NCBI GenBank assembly: GCA_020736575.1 | Contig: JAGPYM010000004.1 | Location: forward strand, 2,728,001 to 2,792,000 | Reading direction: 5' to 3' | Length of the DNA: 64,000 nt | DNA from: Thelonectria olida | Lineage: Eukaryota > Ascomycota > Sordariomycetes > Hypocreales > Nectriaceae | Shown here: positions 29,837 to 40,132 of the stretch, piece by piece | Layout of the letters: every line of letters starts with the position of its first letter | How positions within the stretch are numbered: position 1 is the stretch's first letter | Translations under genes and position numbers: made by a program | The notes under the pieces: generated by a model | What the model was told of the DNA's origin: nothing | Database searches by the model: none | Seen by the model: the letters and a program-made list of their open reading frames with translations, nothing else

Positions 29837-31201
29837 ATGCGCTTCACTCTCCCCCTCGTCGTCCAGCTCCTCAGCGCTGCCACCTCCACACTCGCGCTGG
29901 CCATCCCCTCAACAACAGCGCCCATCCCAGCACCAACATCCACGGCATCACTCGTCAAGCGTCAACCAACAGAAACAGCAGCAACAGCAACCACCACCGA
30001 TATCCCCACCGGCTACTTCATCACCACCGAGCTCGTCATCATCACCGGCCAGACAAACAGCCACGTAACCATCCCCGCCAAGACCATCGTCCTCGCCCAT
30101 CCGACATGCGTCCAGACCCTCGAGCCCGACGAGAACGGCCACTTGCCGCCCGGCACCTGCAACGCCATTTGGGATTACTATCCTAGTTTTGCCGCCGCCC
30201 TGGTCTTTGCTGCGCTGTTTGCCGGCTTGACTGCGCTGCATGTTTGGCAGGCTGCCAAGTACAAAAAGGTGCGTGCGTCAATGGTTAATCGCCTCGTATG
30301 GCGATGAGCTAACTGTGCATTTATAGACGTGGTGCTGGGTCATCATCATGGCGAGTCTGTGGGAGACGTGCGCTTTCATCTTCCGAGCCATAAGCACAAA
30401 GCACCAGATGAGTAGTGGCATCTACCTAGTCTTTCAAATCTTTATCCTGCTAGCTCCTCTCTGTAAGCTCCCGCAAGTCCCAATCCTACGTCGCAGCAAA
30501 ACTAACATCGATAAGGGGTCAACGCCTTTGCCTACATGACGCTTGGCCGCATGGTCTACTATTTCCTCCCCTCGCGCTCCGTCCTTCGCATCCCCGCCGT
30601 GACGCTGGCTGCCATCTTTGTCGGCCTCGACATCATCTCCTTCATTGTCCAGCTCATTGGCGGGAGCATGGCTGGTCCTGGATCGCCTCCTGACCAGCAG
30701 CTGCACGCGGTGCACATTTACATGGGCGGCATCGGGCTGCAGGAGTTCTTCATCGTGCTCTTCGTGGGTCTCTGTGTCGTCTTCCAGCGCGACATGGCGA
30801 GACTCGATGCAACGCCGAGCAAGGGAGTTGTACAATTTGTCAAGAAGCCTTGGGCGTCACTGCTCGTCACGCTGTACTTCTCGCTGGCAATGATTACAAT
30901 CCGCATTGTGTACCGCCTGGTTGAGTTCTCGGGCGGCATGGGCCAGGACAATGCGCTGACCACGCACGAGGCGTACTTTTACGTCCTCGAGGCGGTGCCC
31001 ATGTTGCTGGCTCTTGGGGCCTTCAACGTTGTGCATCCCGGGAAGATCATGACGGGGCCGAACGCGGATATGCCTGGTATTTTTGCCTCTATTCGGGCAT
31101 GCTTTGCTAAGAGGAAGGGGAAGCAGTTGTTGGATGATGTTAGTGAAGATGGAGTTGAGATGAGGCCTGGGTGGCAGATGCCAAGGTCCAGCGATCACTA
31201 G
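29837..31201 (+). CDS. RTA1-like seven-helix membrane protein (lipid-translocating exporter family)
   Basis: Three exons, 29837-30268, 30327-30462 and 30516-31201, give 417 residues. A signal peptide (MRFTLPLVVQLLSAATSTLA) precedes a Thr/Pro-rich extracellular N-terminal domain with two cysteines (HPTCVQT, GTCNAIW). Seven hydrophobic helices then follow, with RTA1 family hallmarks: WETCAFIFR in helix 2, FQIFILLAPLWVNAFAYM in helix 3, GLDIISFIVQLIGG in helix 4 and RIVYRLVEF in helix 6. The family includes yeast Rta1/Rsb1, implicated in lipid movement and drug resistance. The N-terminal extracellular domain marks the longer filamentous-fungus type. It ends the four-gene same-strand run. Confidence 0.88.
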
Positions 31202-31330
31202 ACTCGTGTTTTAATACGGTAGAGAGGTTGTCTGGAAATAGAACTTGTATATTAGCGCATGTTAGATAGATGATTAGATTACATAAAGACATTTGCTTCT
31301 TACTCTTGATATTTCCCGAGTATTAGTTCC

Positions 31331-32894
31331 TCACGCGGAGTGTCCCGCGAGCTCATGAACAGCGACAGGCTGGTCTAGCTCAGCCGGCTGCCGTCCTGAG
31401 TGCCCTGTCGACTGGGTAGAGATTTGCAGTGGCTTTTTGACCTCATTTGCGTCCTGATTCTCTCTACAATGGCCCTGCTCCTGGCTTTCTCCATGGTTGC
31501 CGTTATTACCATCAGAACTGCAATTTTGGGCAGCTCGACGACGCCTGACCAGAAACCAGATCAACCCGCCCACTGCAAGTACACCAAAGCTGACACCAAA
31601 GCTGACAACAAAGCTGACACCAAAGCTGACACCAATGCCAACGCCAGCGCCAACCTTGGCTCCTGTGCTCATGCCGCTCGAAGGAGCCGGCGATTCTTTA
31701 CTAGTCTCGCTTACCGGCAGTGCAGACGCCTTTTGCTAGACGCCAGACGCAGACATGTGAACCTGCATAATGCTTCCCTCGATCTAATAGTAGATCCAGA
31801 CCTCGGAGCCCTGTAGGGTCGATACCACTCCCAGGTCACCACTTGGGTGATCAGCCATTGGCCAAATTGTCTGAGTTCGATTAGGCGCCAGAGCCCATTT
31901 GCCGCCTACCTCTGACTCGACAGCTTGATACAGAGTCTTATCGGTGCCGCGTCCTTGCGTACTGAAATGCCAATGGTTTGTGTGTCATGTCTCCAGGAAG
32001 GTAAGCTGAATTCTGGGACTGCCGTCTTATTATGTTCAATATCATCGGACTTGGTCTCATTTGTTGAGTTGCCCCTCAGTGGGCGCGGGAAGGTCTCTGA
32101 AAGTTGTTAGCAACTTGTTCTGACCCGAGGGCCTCGCGGATTCAAGGATCCGTACCAAGTTGCCATGGATCATCTTCCACCCGGCGCGCAATCTCGATGT
32201 CACTGGAACCCCGGGCGAAAACTACCGAGATGAGATGCTCTTCTTTCCGTCAAAAGTAGACTGCAAAGCTATACCCCGGCTAGGATCCTGAGAAACAACC
32301 CCCGAATCGAACCACTTCCTAGCATCTGTGTACGAGATGCTCATAACGTGCCTCTCCGCATCGTGGCAGAATAGACGATAACATCCCGCGTTAGGGTTTA
32401 TTCCAATGAGCTCGACAGAGAGTCCCGTTTCCTCATGGACGGAGTCGACACGGGCAATTGATGAGATGGAAGATTTTCCTTTGAAGACTAGGTGGCCAGT
32501 CTTCATATCGCACTCGTAGAAAGCGTTGGTGATGGCGCCATCTTCGTTCTGGAAGGAGATTGAGGCCTATGCAGTGTCAGCGGGTTCGTCGCTGATAAAC
32601 CGTCGATAGACATACTGAGATGTTCTCGTTGTTCCACCAGCCTGCTGCGGCTAACGCCGTTCCATTGCGTGGCTTGCTCGTCGTTGAGAGCACATTGGAC
32701 TTGTCGATGGGAAACACAGGCGTGTCCAGGCTATTACAATTGCTGTAGAGAATGTTGCCTGTGTTGGAGTCCTGTGCTATAACCTGAATGCATCTTTCAG
32801 TGTAATAGGCATACAAGCCTGATGCGTAAACTGTTTGTGCCCCAATGGTCAAGTATAGAATAGATGTCGCGGCTTGCTGATGCAGTAACTTCAT
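31331..32894 (-). pseudogene. Pseudogene of a secreted/membrane-anchored fucose-lectin-like protein
   Basis: Reading the minus strand, the ATG at 32894 gives a signal peptide (MKLLHQQAATSILYLTIGAQ) and beta-propeller lectin-like repeats in exons 32894-32616 and 32566 to about 32228. The frame then breaks: coding resumes one base out of phase at 32225 (VVFARGSSDIEIARRVEDD) and runs to 32156, then a 59-nt intron and an exon from 32096. A second break lies near 31940-31980, after which reading is again clear (GTDKTLYQAVESEVGGKWAL). Two TAG codons follow, at 31784-31786 and 31736-31738, after which the frame gives the stalk and membrane helix (SSGMSTGAKVGAGVGIGV, then GGLIWFLVRRRR) to the stop at 31331. 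So the protein was a secreted propeller with a C-terminal transmembrane anchor and is now disrupted at four places. The lectin family name is tentative. Confidence 0.75.
31584..31632. repeat. 12-nt tandem repeat, about four copies
   Basis: Copies of a CCAAAGCTGACA unit, one of them with a single substitution. On the minus strand they encode the repeating SFGV in the membrane helix of the lectin-like pseudogene, and copy number probably varies. Confidence 0.75.
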
Positions 32895-32972
32895 GGCGTG
32901 AACAGGACTCGAAGAGTGTTCTGAGTGTGGACCAACGGGGGGGTTGACACGAAAGAAAAGAATCCAAGGCAT

Positions 32973-33965
32973 CCACGGTATGCTAGCCGTTAGGGATGGT
33001 ATCCTATTTGAATGAACAACGATGCAAGATCAAATGATCTTTTGGAAATCTTCGTGGACCATCAGCTCTTTTAATTATAGACAGTTCGGATGCACCGAGC
33101 TGACGCCTGACAATGAGCACCATGCACCTAAAGCGGTAGGACTGAATGAAGTTTTAAGTTGCAGCACGAAGTACTCCTGTTTTATGAATCGGGGGCCCAG
33201 CTGGCCTGGGATGGACGGATCGTGATAGTTCCCTCGTGGGCGAGGGTTATGCGAAACTGGACTTTCGGTGCCGTCCCACGTCGCATGAAGTATCGCCGTG
33301 TAAGGGTGTAAGCGACGATGCTGTACTCGACATTCCCGCCTGACGGGTACGCTGGCGATCTGACCAACAAATGACTCTGGACTTGTCAGGTTTTTCATCC
33401 TTGAGGACTGGGGATGTCACATACCACGTATATGAAATGCATATTCGTTCGTTTAAATAACCAGTCACGATGACTACTGAGGTAGCTTGTCAGATCCGTC
33501 TCGACCTTAATCCTGTCGTGCAGATCGTGTATGCCTCCTCAGGCCGGGCATGCTCGACAGCTGGCTTGAATAAGCAGAATGTACTCGAATTCGGATAAGA
33601 AACACTGCTATAATGTCATACTGAGCCCAAGTTGAGCAGTCAAAAGTGTGTCGTTGACTTCAATACGCACCAGGCTGGTCTTCTTCTATATCAGTGATGA
33701 TCGAGCCTCGACCAACTTTGTCAAACCAATAAATTAGTCATTGAACCTCGAGACTCGAGAAAGCCACTGTCGCCCCAGCTTTCAATTGAATGGTGTCAGT
33801 CATTCTCCTCGACTAGGTCTAATATGTGGACCTCGTCGGCGTTTGCTAGTTGTCACGGCGAATGATGTAGCCCTTGTGAGTCTTGTCTACCTGCTTGAAG
33901 CCAGGGGTTGTGCACGCGCATACCTCATATATTGCATTGAGCGGACAGCAGATATCAATTCAACT
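32973..33965. other. Intergenic region before tRNA-Pro
   Basis: About 1 kb of spacer between the lectin-like pseudogene and the tRNA gene. The minus-strand frame could extend the pseudogene N-terminus to an ATG at 32972, but the signal peptide supports 32894. No other feature is seen. Confidence 0.45.
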
Positions 33966-34056
33966 GGCTCCATGGTCTAGTGGTATGATTCAGCCTTTGG
34001 GACTCTGCTTGCTCAAAGATTGGCTGAGGCCTCGGGTTCGAATCCCGATGGAGCCC
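33966..34056 (+). tRNA. tP(UGG): tRNA-Pro (anticodon UGG), intron-containing
   Basis: The acceptor stem pairs GGCTCCA (33966-33972) with TGGAGCC (34049-34055), with C as discriminator base. The anticodon arm pairs CAGCC (33991-33995) with GGCTG (34022-34026), and the anticodon TGG is at 33998-34000. The T arm contains GGGTTCGAATCCC and the A-box-like TGGTCTAGTGG is intact. A 19-nt intron (34002-34020) lies one base 3' of the anticodon, the standard eukaryotic position, leaving a 72-nt mature tRNA. A TTCTTGTTTTTTGG stretch shortly downstream could serve as the Pol III terminator. Confidence 0.95.
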
Positions 34057-34280
34057 CTCGTTCATATTTTTGAAATTGAACCGGGAGGTTAACGTCTTTT
34101 CTTGTTTTTTGGCAACATCATGGTACCCGAATCACAACAATTTCAATTATTCTTTTTTGTCTAGATAGAGATCCTCTCCGCCGAGTCCTTGGCCATGTTG
34201 TTGGCCAGGTGGCGATGAGAGTATATCTCCTTAAACTTTAGCCAGAATCAGATGGTGTGCTTCGGCGTCACACAGTTGAG

Positions 34281-34597
34281 ATGGACTCTCGTTTGGTTTC
34301 CAACGTGTTTGGCCAAAGCGAGTTTCTCATGTTTGTTATACCTGATGAGGGAGGAAATACGATTGCTGCATGTGGTTGTTGCTACCTTTGTCCTGGTATG
34401 ATATTTCATCACAATTGCGCGTGTCGGAGGCCGAAATGCTGGAGTTGGCTCCGGAGCAAGCCGAGGTGCTCGAACAACGTCTCCGTCATGGTGAAGCGGA
34501 ACTAAAGAGAGTAGAATCAGTCGTTGCGATGACTCGGGATGAAGCGATGGCAGTGGCCGGACATGTTCGTGGATTCAACGACGGTACTTCACCATGA
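34281..34597 (+). CDS. Possible small unrecognised gene or gene fragment
   Basis: Two segments look more protein-like than their surroundings. A frame from the ATG at 34281 starts MDSRLVSNVFGQSEFLMF. A second frame covering about 34400-34597 encodes a helical, Glu-rich stretch (AEMLELAPEQAEVLEQRLRH, then GEAELKRVESVVAMTRDEA) ending in TGA at 34595. They can be joined in phase by an intron from 34333 to about 34427, but its donor (GTTATA) is poor. It could equally be the eroded end of an older gene. No family is recognised. Confidence 0.25.
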
Positions 34598-34703
34598 TGA
34601 AAGTCTCCATGTTAGCAAACCTTGATCCAAACCTTTCCATTTCGACAGACTTTCAACGAAAAGGCTGCTCTTTCTTCCTCTTCGCACCACACAAGCCATA
34701 GAC

Positions 34704-36593
34704 ATGTCGAAAATGGCCGGCGACGACGCTTTTGTGTCACTGAAGAGCAGCATAGGCACGAACTTCCAGAGACCATACGACCAAGTGTGTGTTCTGCTAC
34801 TAAAATGGGCTGAGCATGACATCCCAAACCTGGATAAGGAGATTGACGATCTACGCAGAGTCTTTGAGGCAGACTACAATTATACCCGAGTGACGATATC
34901 GCAGATCCCGGCCGATGTCTCGGCCCAAACAGTTCTCAACGCCGAGATTTCGGGGTTCATCTGTTCCACCTCCGAGACCCCTGATACCCTCTCTATTGTC
35001 TATTATGCTGGACACTGCACCATAAATCCACAGGGAAGAGCCGAGTGGTCAGCCATCGAGGAAGGAGGGCCGACTCTCCTCTGGCACGTGGCCCAGCAGT
35101 TGCTATTCGCGGCCTTGGGCGATGTCCTCCTCATCCTGGACTGCTGCAACGCATCCCGCGTCACTCCAGGGACCAAGAACAACGGGGGTCGGTTTGAGCT
35201 CATCGCGGCGTCGGCAAAGGGGGTCAATACGCCGGCGGGTGGTAACTCGTTCACGAAATCGCTTATAAGGGTGCTCAGGAAACATGCCAAGGAGGGCATT
35301 TCGACGCAATGCCTGGCGTCCAAGCTGAGAGAGGACCATAAGATCAGGGGCAAGTAACCAGGCTGCTTGTTTGCGATCGCAAATAACTCGAGGAGCAAAT
35401 GCTGACAAGACGTAATCGATAGAGACGCCCGTATTCCATGACTTTGTCCGGAAATTTCCCACAAGCATCTGCCTCCGACACCTAGAACCCCGAGGACCAC
35501 CCCACGAGCTCATCCAACACCCTTTCGGCCATCTTCTCTTCCGAGCCACCGTCTCGGAGCAAATCACACACTCGAAAATCGCAGAATGGCTGAAAAGTGC
35601 TCCTCCCAAAAGCATCACGGCAGTGAGCCTTGAAGCTATTGTCAATGGCGCTTCCGAGAATCAAGGGACTTGGAGGGATACCATCTTTCCTCCCGGCTCC
35701 GCGTTTGGGAAGCTTTCAGAACCTGCGAAGAAAGAGATGGTGCGTTGTATACACAACCTGGAATCAGAAAGAGCAGACGGAGAGGGGATAGAGACGGTCG
35801 AGGATTCGCTAGACGTGAACCACGACACCATGTCCACTGCACACACGGCCGTTCATACGCCAACAGTGTCTGAAAACACTATTCAAGAACGCCCGTCGAA
35901 TGGAAAGGCGCCTAATACTGGAAGGTTCGAACTTCACGTACCCGTGACTCCAGCAGACGTGGACGCGGCCCTGCTTCAGCATCAGGCCAGACAAAACGAT
36001 GAACCAAGCAGCTCCAGCTCCGAGACAGGCCACAAGAACACCGTCCGTTCTGAATTTTCACTGGAAGGACGCTATCCCCTACTGCCCACAGACACATTCC
36101 TGACCATGCATCGAAAATTCACCACGGCCGGTTCCTTCGCCCGGCTGTACGAAAGGGTGTTGCTGAACAAGCAAGACGAGCTCAGCAATCTAGACGAGCG
36201 ACTACGTGAACTCGACCCCATCGTATCGACTGCCGGTACAAGTCTATCGATGACGGGCAGACGCGTTGATGCCCGTGACGCACATGCGCAACGACAATTG
36301 CTTCGCGAGGTGGAACGAAAGCTGAAGGATTACAGTAAGAGGCCAACCTCCAATATACCAGGTGTGCGAAATAGCTAACCCATGTAGACGGGCTTATAGA
36401 ATCCTTCGTCCAACAGCAAAAGTGCCTCGTCCAAGAACCCACAAAACCCGCCATCCCAAGCATCCGACGACGACAACAGGGGAAGGGTTTGACAGTCATG
36501 GGAGCTTTACGATGTGGAATTATGATGCTTGCCGCAGGGGCGTTACTCACTCTATTGTGTTGGAATGTATCAAGGCACGTAGACTTTAGCTGA
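34704..36593 (+). CDS. Caspase-like (C14) protein with coiled-coil, DUF6594-like and membrane C-terminus
   Basis: Three exons, 34704-35349, 35423-36334 and 36388-36593, give 587 residues. Residues 20-240 have a caspase/metacaspase-like fold pattern. The presumed catalytic His is in IVYYAGH (H104) and the Cys in LLILDCCNAS (C147/C148). A linker with Ser/Thr-rich sequence follows, then a segment typical of DUF6594 (SFARLYERVLLNKQDELSNL, near 430-460), a second helix (RQLLREVERKLKDY) and one hydrophobic helix (GIMMLAAGALLTLLCW) near the C-terminus. Only one clear membrane span remains, whereas DUF6594 proteins usually have two or three. The exon 1-2 join keeps frame only with a GC donor (GGCAAGT) at 35350. 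An alternative last exon (donor at 36567, exon 36633-36710) would change the last 9 residues to 25 others. Proteolytic activity and any cell-death or non-self role are inference. Confidence 0.75.
35350..35422 (+). other. Probable GC-AG intron (caspase-like gene)
   Basis: The donor is G|GCAAGT and the acceptor ATCGATAG. Splicing here joins DHKIR to ETPVFHDF in frame. The neighbouring GT four bases on (35354) gives a stop within a few codons with either available AG. GCAAGT is the donor form usual for GC-AG introns. Confidence 0.6.
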
Positions 36594-36740
36594 AACTGTG
36601 TGTCGATGACCTGTCACTGCTTTCACCATCAGTTTCGCTTTGCCAATATTCTGGATGACACCGTGGAGAAGTTGGGAGATTTATTCCATCATGCCATCAC
36701 AGTTCTATAGAAAACCACCTACACGCTGCCGTTAGAGCCA

Positions 36741-38660
36741 CTACTGTGTACAGCAATGGCCAGCTCTATCTCTATCCAATCTCAAGGCCCTTTCCCATAT
36801 CCTCTGTCCCTCGTCCTCGTTTGACTCTGTATACCAAGCTATCCTCAACAACCGGGCCTTCGCTTCTTGCCACGTGGTTGTGCGGGAAGCTTGGCTCCAA
36901 CTCCTCACAAAACCGTCAAAGTAACTCTCCAGCACTTGCACTGTTGGATCGTTGGCGTATAACTGGTGTCTTTCCAGACTATATGCTCCTACAAAAACCT
37001 TCCAGAACCAAAAGGTTGATGACATGGGGTCCTTTAGCTCGGAGATGGAGCGCTCGAGATCGCGCATCAGTATCGTCAGCACCCGCCGAAATAGCCGGTG
37101 CTCGATGGGCTCTCCGCCGTTCCAAAGATGCAAGACGCTGTGAAGGTAGAGCCCTGCGGCTAGCGTCACGCTGGCCCAGGACCCAACAAACCCTTGGTAA
37201 GTCGAGTCGTTCCGCGGCGTTGCAGTGTCGAAAAGCGATCCAATGTGCGCATCGACGATGGCCAGGTCAAGCCTTGACGCTGAACCTCCCATCCACACCC
37301 AACCAGGGTCGCAATTAACTTGTTTCCTCTTCCTTGGCTGCGTCAAGTTTGTCAGGGTTCTCAGACACTCGACCATGGGAAGTCCGTCAATGTCGTGAAA
37401 CTTGGCCTTGGGAGGGAGCGCGCCGAAGAAGAATGGAAACAGCCCCATTGCTTTTAGCCTCTCTTCCAGGCATCCAATGTCCTTCTCATGCCACCTGTGG
37501 AGCAGTGATACTAACTTTGGAAAGTCGACGGATTTCTGGCCGCTGAGCATGTTGGTGAGTGTCTCGCTTCCATGTATTCGACCCTTGATGCCATGCACTG
37601 AATGATACGTCCTTCATTCGAGTTAGCTTTGAGAAATAAGTTCTGGATTCGAGGCACTTACATTATTAGATACCGATATGCGAGCTCTTCGTCGAATCCC
37701 GTGTGCGCGCTGAGGTTGCCTTCCAAAGGACGATGAAGATCCATGATTGTCATAAGACCATCGAGATGGGTTTCAGCAGCCGCCATGTTGCCCAAAGAAC
37801 ACTGAATGCACAATCAGCGGCAAAATTCATTGAGTAGAGAGGGAGACCAGAAACTTGGAAAAATTGTAAATCACGACATACCTCGGTTAGGCAAAGAGTG
37901 GCTATGTTCCTCATGACAGTCGTGAAGCTATCCGACAGTGGGTTCTCGAGCCATTCGTTCAGCAGCTTGATGGTCTCAATTTTGTGATGTAAAAAGGCAG
38001 GCTCATAGGCGCGCATGTCGCCCACTATCCAGGCGTAATGTGTTCCAGCCACCAACATGGTGTTGCGGAGGGCGTCGGGATGGTGAACCACAAACGGCAA
38101 GCTGGAAAGGCACAAGTTAGCCGAGGGGGTTGCTCGCAATTTACATGATTAACGACTTGCATGTTTGTTTTCTTCGGGCTTGAAGAAGAATCGAATGCGT
38201 CGAGTGATTGGTGAACTACATTGTTAGGAGTGAAGCTCGCTATGAGACCAAACTCAACTCACAGTAATGAAGGAGCTCCTTCGATTTGAACGGCATTTGA
38301 ACGGCAAAAGAGTCAAAGGGATCAACAGGGTCGATTTCCAGAGGAGCATTCCATAGTATTAACTGCAGTTGATTCGAGTGCACGACCCAAGCTTGCTGGC
38401 CAGGGAGCGGCATGGTTCTGCGATCCCGGAGCGGAAGAACAGGCGTGCCAAAGTCGCAGAATCTCCCTCCTTTTGCACATTGCGAACTGCTCAAGACATC
38501 AGTATCAACGGAGAGAAACGAATGCCGGGCTCGTGACGTACCAGGATGGCTGAACTCCGTCGCACCGAACACGCCGCCTCCGGCACGTCATGCAACCAGC
38601 CCGACTCCGAGTATGGGGCTTCCTCGTTCTATGCGCCACGGCTGGATGTAGCTGGCCCAT
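36741..38660 (-). CDS. Zn2Cys6 transcription factor with fungal-specific regulatory domain
   Basis: Six exons, 38660-38542, 38486-38263, 38215-38161, 38101-37882, 37801-37662 and 37611-36741, give 542 residues. The start MGQLHPAVAHRTRKPHTRSR is basic and leads into a Zn2Cys6 cluster with cysteines at 23, 26, 33, 40, 43 and 50. The first intron falls inside the fourth cysteine codon. The rest follows the Fungal_trans_2 layout: KSKELLHY, LPFVVHHPDALRNTMLVAGT, then CSLGNMAAAETHLDGLMTI and LRIAWYTESNEDEG at the end. Exon 3 needs a GC donor (AT|GCAAGT at 38160) to stay in frame; the GT 16 nt downstream does not work. It is convergent with the caspase-like gene, their stops only 150 nt apart. Target genes are unknown. 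Confidence 0.82.
38102..38160 (-). other. Probable GC-AG intron (Zn2Cys6 gene)
   Basis: Donor AT|GCAAGT, branch-like CTAAC, acceptor TTTCCAG, 59 nt. Using it joins KKTN to ILPFVVHHPD in frame. The GT donor at 38144 gives a premature stop. Confidence 0.5.
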
Positions 38661-39045
38661 TTCGCTAGAGAGCGCCAACATGCGATTACTACTAGGTATG
38701 TGGGAGCGGAAGCTGCAATATCAATTGAAGGCGCAGACGGTGAGAAGCCAACGAGCAACGTGACGGGGGATTTTCCGTCTGACACTATTATTACCGGGAC
38801 GAGAACACACTTGCATGAACTCGACCTAAGCCTGTTTGGGCCGATTAAACGAGCTCTGTCAGACAAGACTATCGCGAGGCCCAGTCTAAGAATACTACGA
38901 AAAACTCCCGGTTGTGACTTCACTTACAAAGACTCAGGGTGGCGTCGCGATGCTTTCAATATTTAAATCTAACTCCCCTCCTCAATTCAGTTCATCTCAG
39001 CCACTATCAATTTTTCAAAGCCCTTTGTCCCTTTACTTTCAAGTC
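38661..39045. promoter_or_regulatory. Divergent promoter: Zn2Cys6 gene / alpha-beta hydrolase
   Basis: A 385-nt spacer shared by two divergent genes. No coding sequence is supported; an open minus-strand frame through it has no ATG-linked similarity. Confidence 0.45.
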
Positions 39046-39822
39046 ATGTCTTCCAACCCCACCATTGTCTTCGTCCCTGGCGCCTGGCACGGCCCTGAGA
39101 CGTGGGATGCACTCACGGCGGTTCTCGAGGAGCATCAATTAAAGTGTGTCTCCGTCGCTCTTCCAACAACCTCTGGGAACCCCGAGTCCACCTTCTCCGA
39201 GGACGTCAACGCTGTTCGAGATGCCATCGTCGCGGAAACTACCCAAGGACGAGATGTTGTCGTCGTAGTGCACTCTTTTGGCGGTGCCGTCGGCAGCAGC
39301 GCGCTCAAGGGCCTGACGAAACCAAAGGGAGCCGAACCTCCCTCTGAAGGCGATGCATCTGGCCATGTCATTGGCTTCTTCATGATTGCCACGGGCTTCA
39401 TCGTCAGCGGTCTGACTTTTATGCAAATGCTCAGAGGCACGCCACCGCCATCATGGAAGGAGAACACGGAGACCGGCTTCGCCGACATTGTCATCGATCC
39501 CAGGGAAATGTTCTACCACGATCTCCCCGAGGAGGAAGGAAAGCTCTGGGTCAGCAGGCTCCGAAAACAGTCGATGAAGGCATTCACAACCGACGCCGAG
39601 TACAGCTACGCCGGTTGGGCAGAGGTGCCGGTGTGGTATCTCGCGACAAAGCAAGACTACACGCACCCGTATGAGGTGCAAAAGATGTTCGCGGACGATG
39701 CAAGGGCTAAAGGAAGCGATGTGACTTTTCGCGAGATTGAGACCAGCCATTCGCCCATGTTGAGCAGGCCGACCGAGACGGCGGAGATTATCATGGAGGC
39801 TGTGGCGGCTTTCAAAGCATGA
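39046..39822 (+). CDS. Alpha/beta hydrolase (AB_hydrolase_6 type)
   Basis: Single exon, 258 residues from the ATG at 39046. The core is MSSNPTIVFVPGAWHGPETW with the oxyanion-hole PGAWHG. The nucleophile elbow is VVVVVHSFGGAVG (S77) and a late ETSHSPML supplies the catalytic His. This small family of fungal and bacterial esterase-like proteins acts on diverse ester or lactone substrates, so no substrate is assigned. It lacks a signal peptide. It is divergent from the Zn2Cys6 gene across 385 nt and upstream of the PhzF-like gene on the same strand, so it may be a target of that regulator (inference). Confidence 0.88.
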   Translation: MSSNPTIVFVPGAWHGPETWDALTAVLEEHQLKCVSVALPTTSGNPESTFSEDVNAVRDAIVAETTQGRDVVVVVHSFGGAVGSSALKGLTKPKGAEPPSEGDASGHVIGFFMIATGFIVSGLTFMQMLRGTPPPSWKENTETGFADIVIDPREMFYHDLPEEEGKLWVSRLRKQSMKAFTTDAEYSYAGWAEVPVWYLATKQDYTHPYEVQKMFADDARAKGSDVTFREIETSHSPMLSRPTETAEIIMEAVAAFKA

Positions 39823-40132
39823 ACATGTACAAATAGTCAATTAGATGCATCTTTTCCTTCAGCAGGTTTTCAACATCTCAGCTCGAAAAATGAACACACT
39901 CCATGCTTGATCCTCCTATAACAAGTGACTCCTACGCCTTATTGTCAATTTAGGGCGCGGGAAAATCGGGTCCCTGAGTAATCAATCTTGTGATGACTCG
40001 TCCAGGCTGGTGCCGGCTACATAACTGAGGCCTTTCCCTCAAACAACTCCAAGGACATTTGGTCTCAAACCATTTCTCTTGACAAAGGATTCATTGAATT
40101 TTAGTTATTCTCTTTTTTCTGAATACTTCAAT
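39823..40132. promoter_or_regulatory. Spacer before the PhzF-like gene
   Basis: 310 nt of non-coding sequence: the 3' flank of the hydrolase and the promoter/leader of the PhzF-like gene. No distinctive motif is seen. Confidence 0.4.

Noticed and set aside
288..31201. A secondary-metabolite backbone gene (PKS, NRPS or terpene cyclase) associated with the regulators and oxidase
   Set aside because: None of the characteristic multidomain frames or motifs occurs anywhere in the window.
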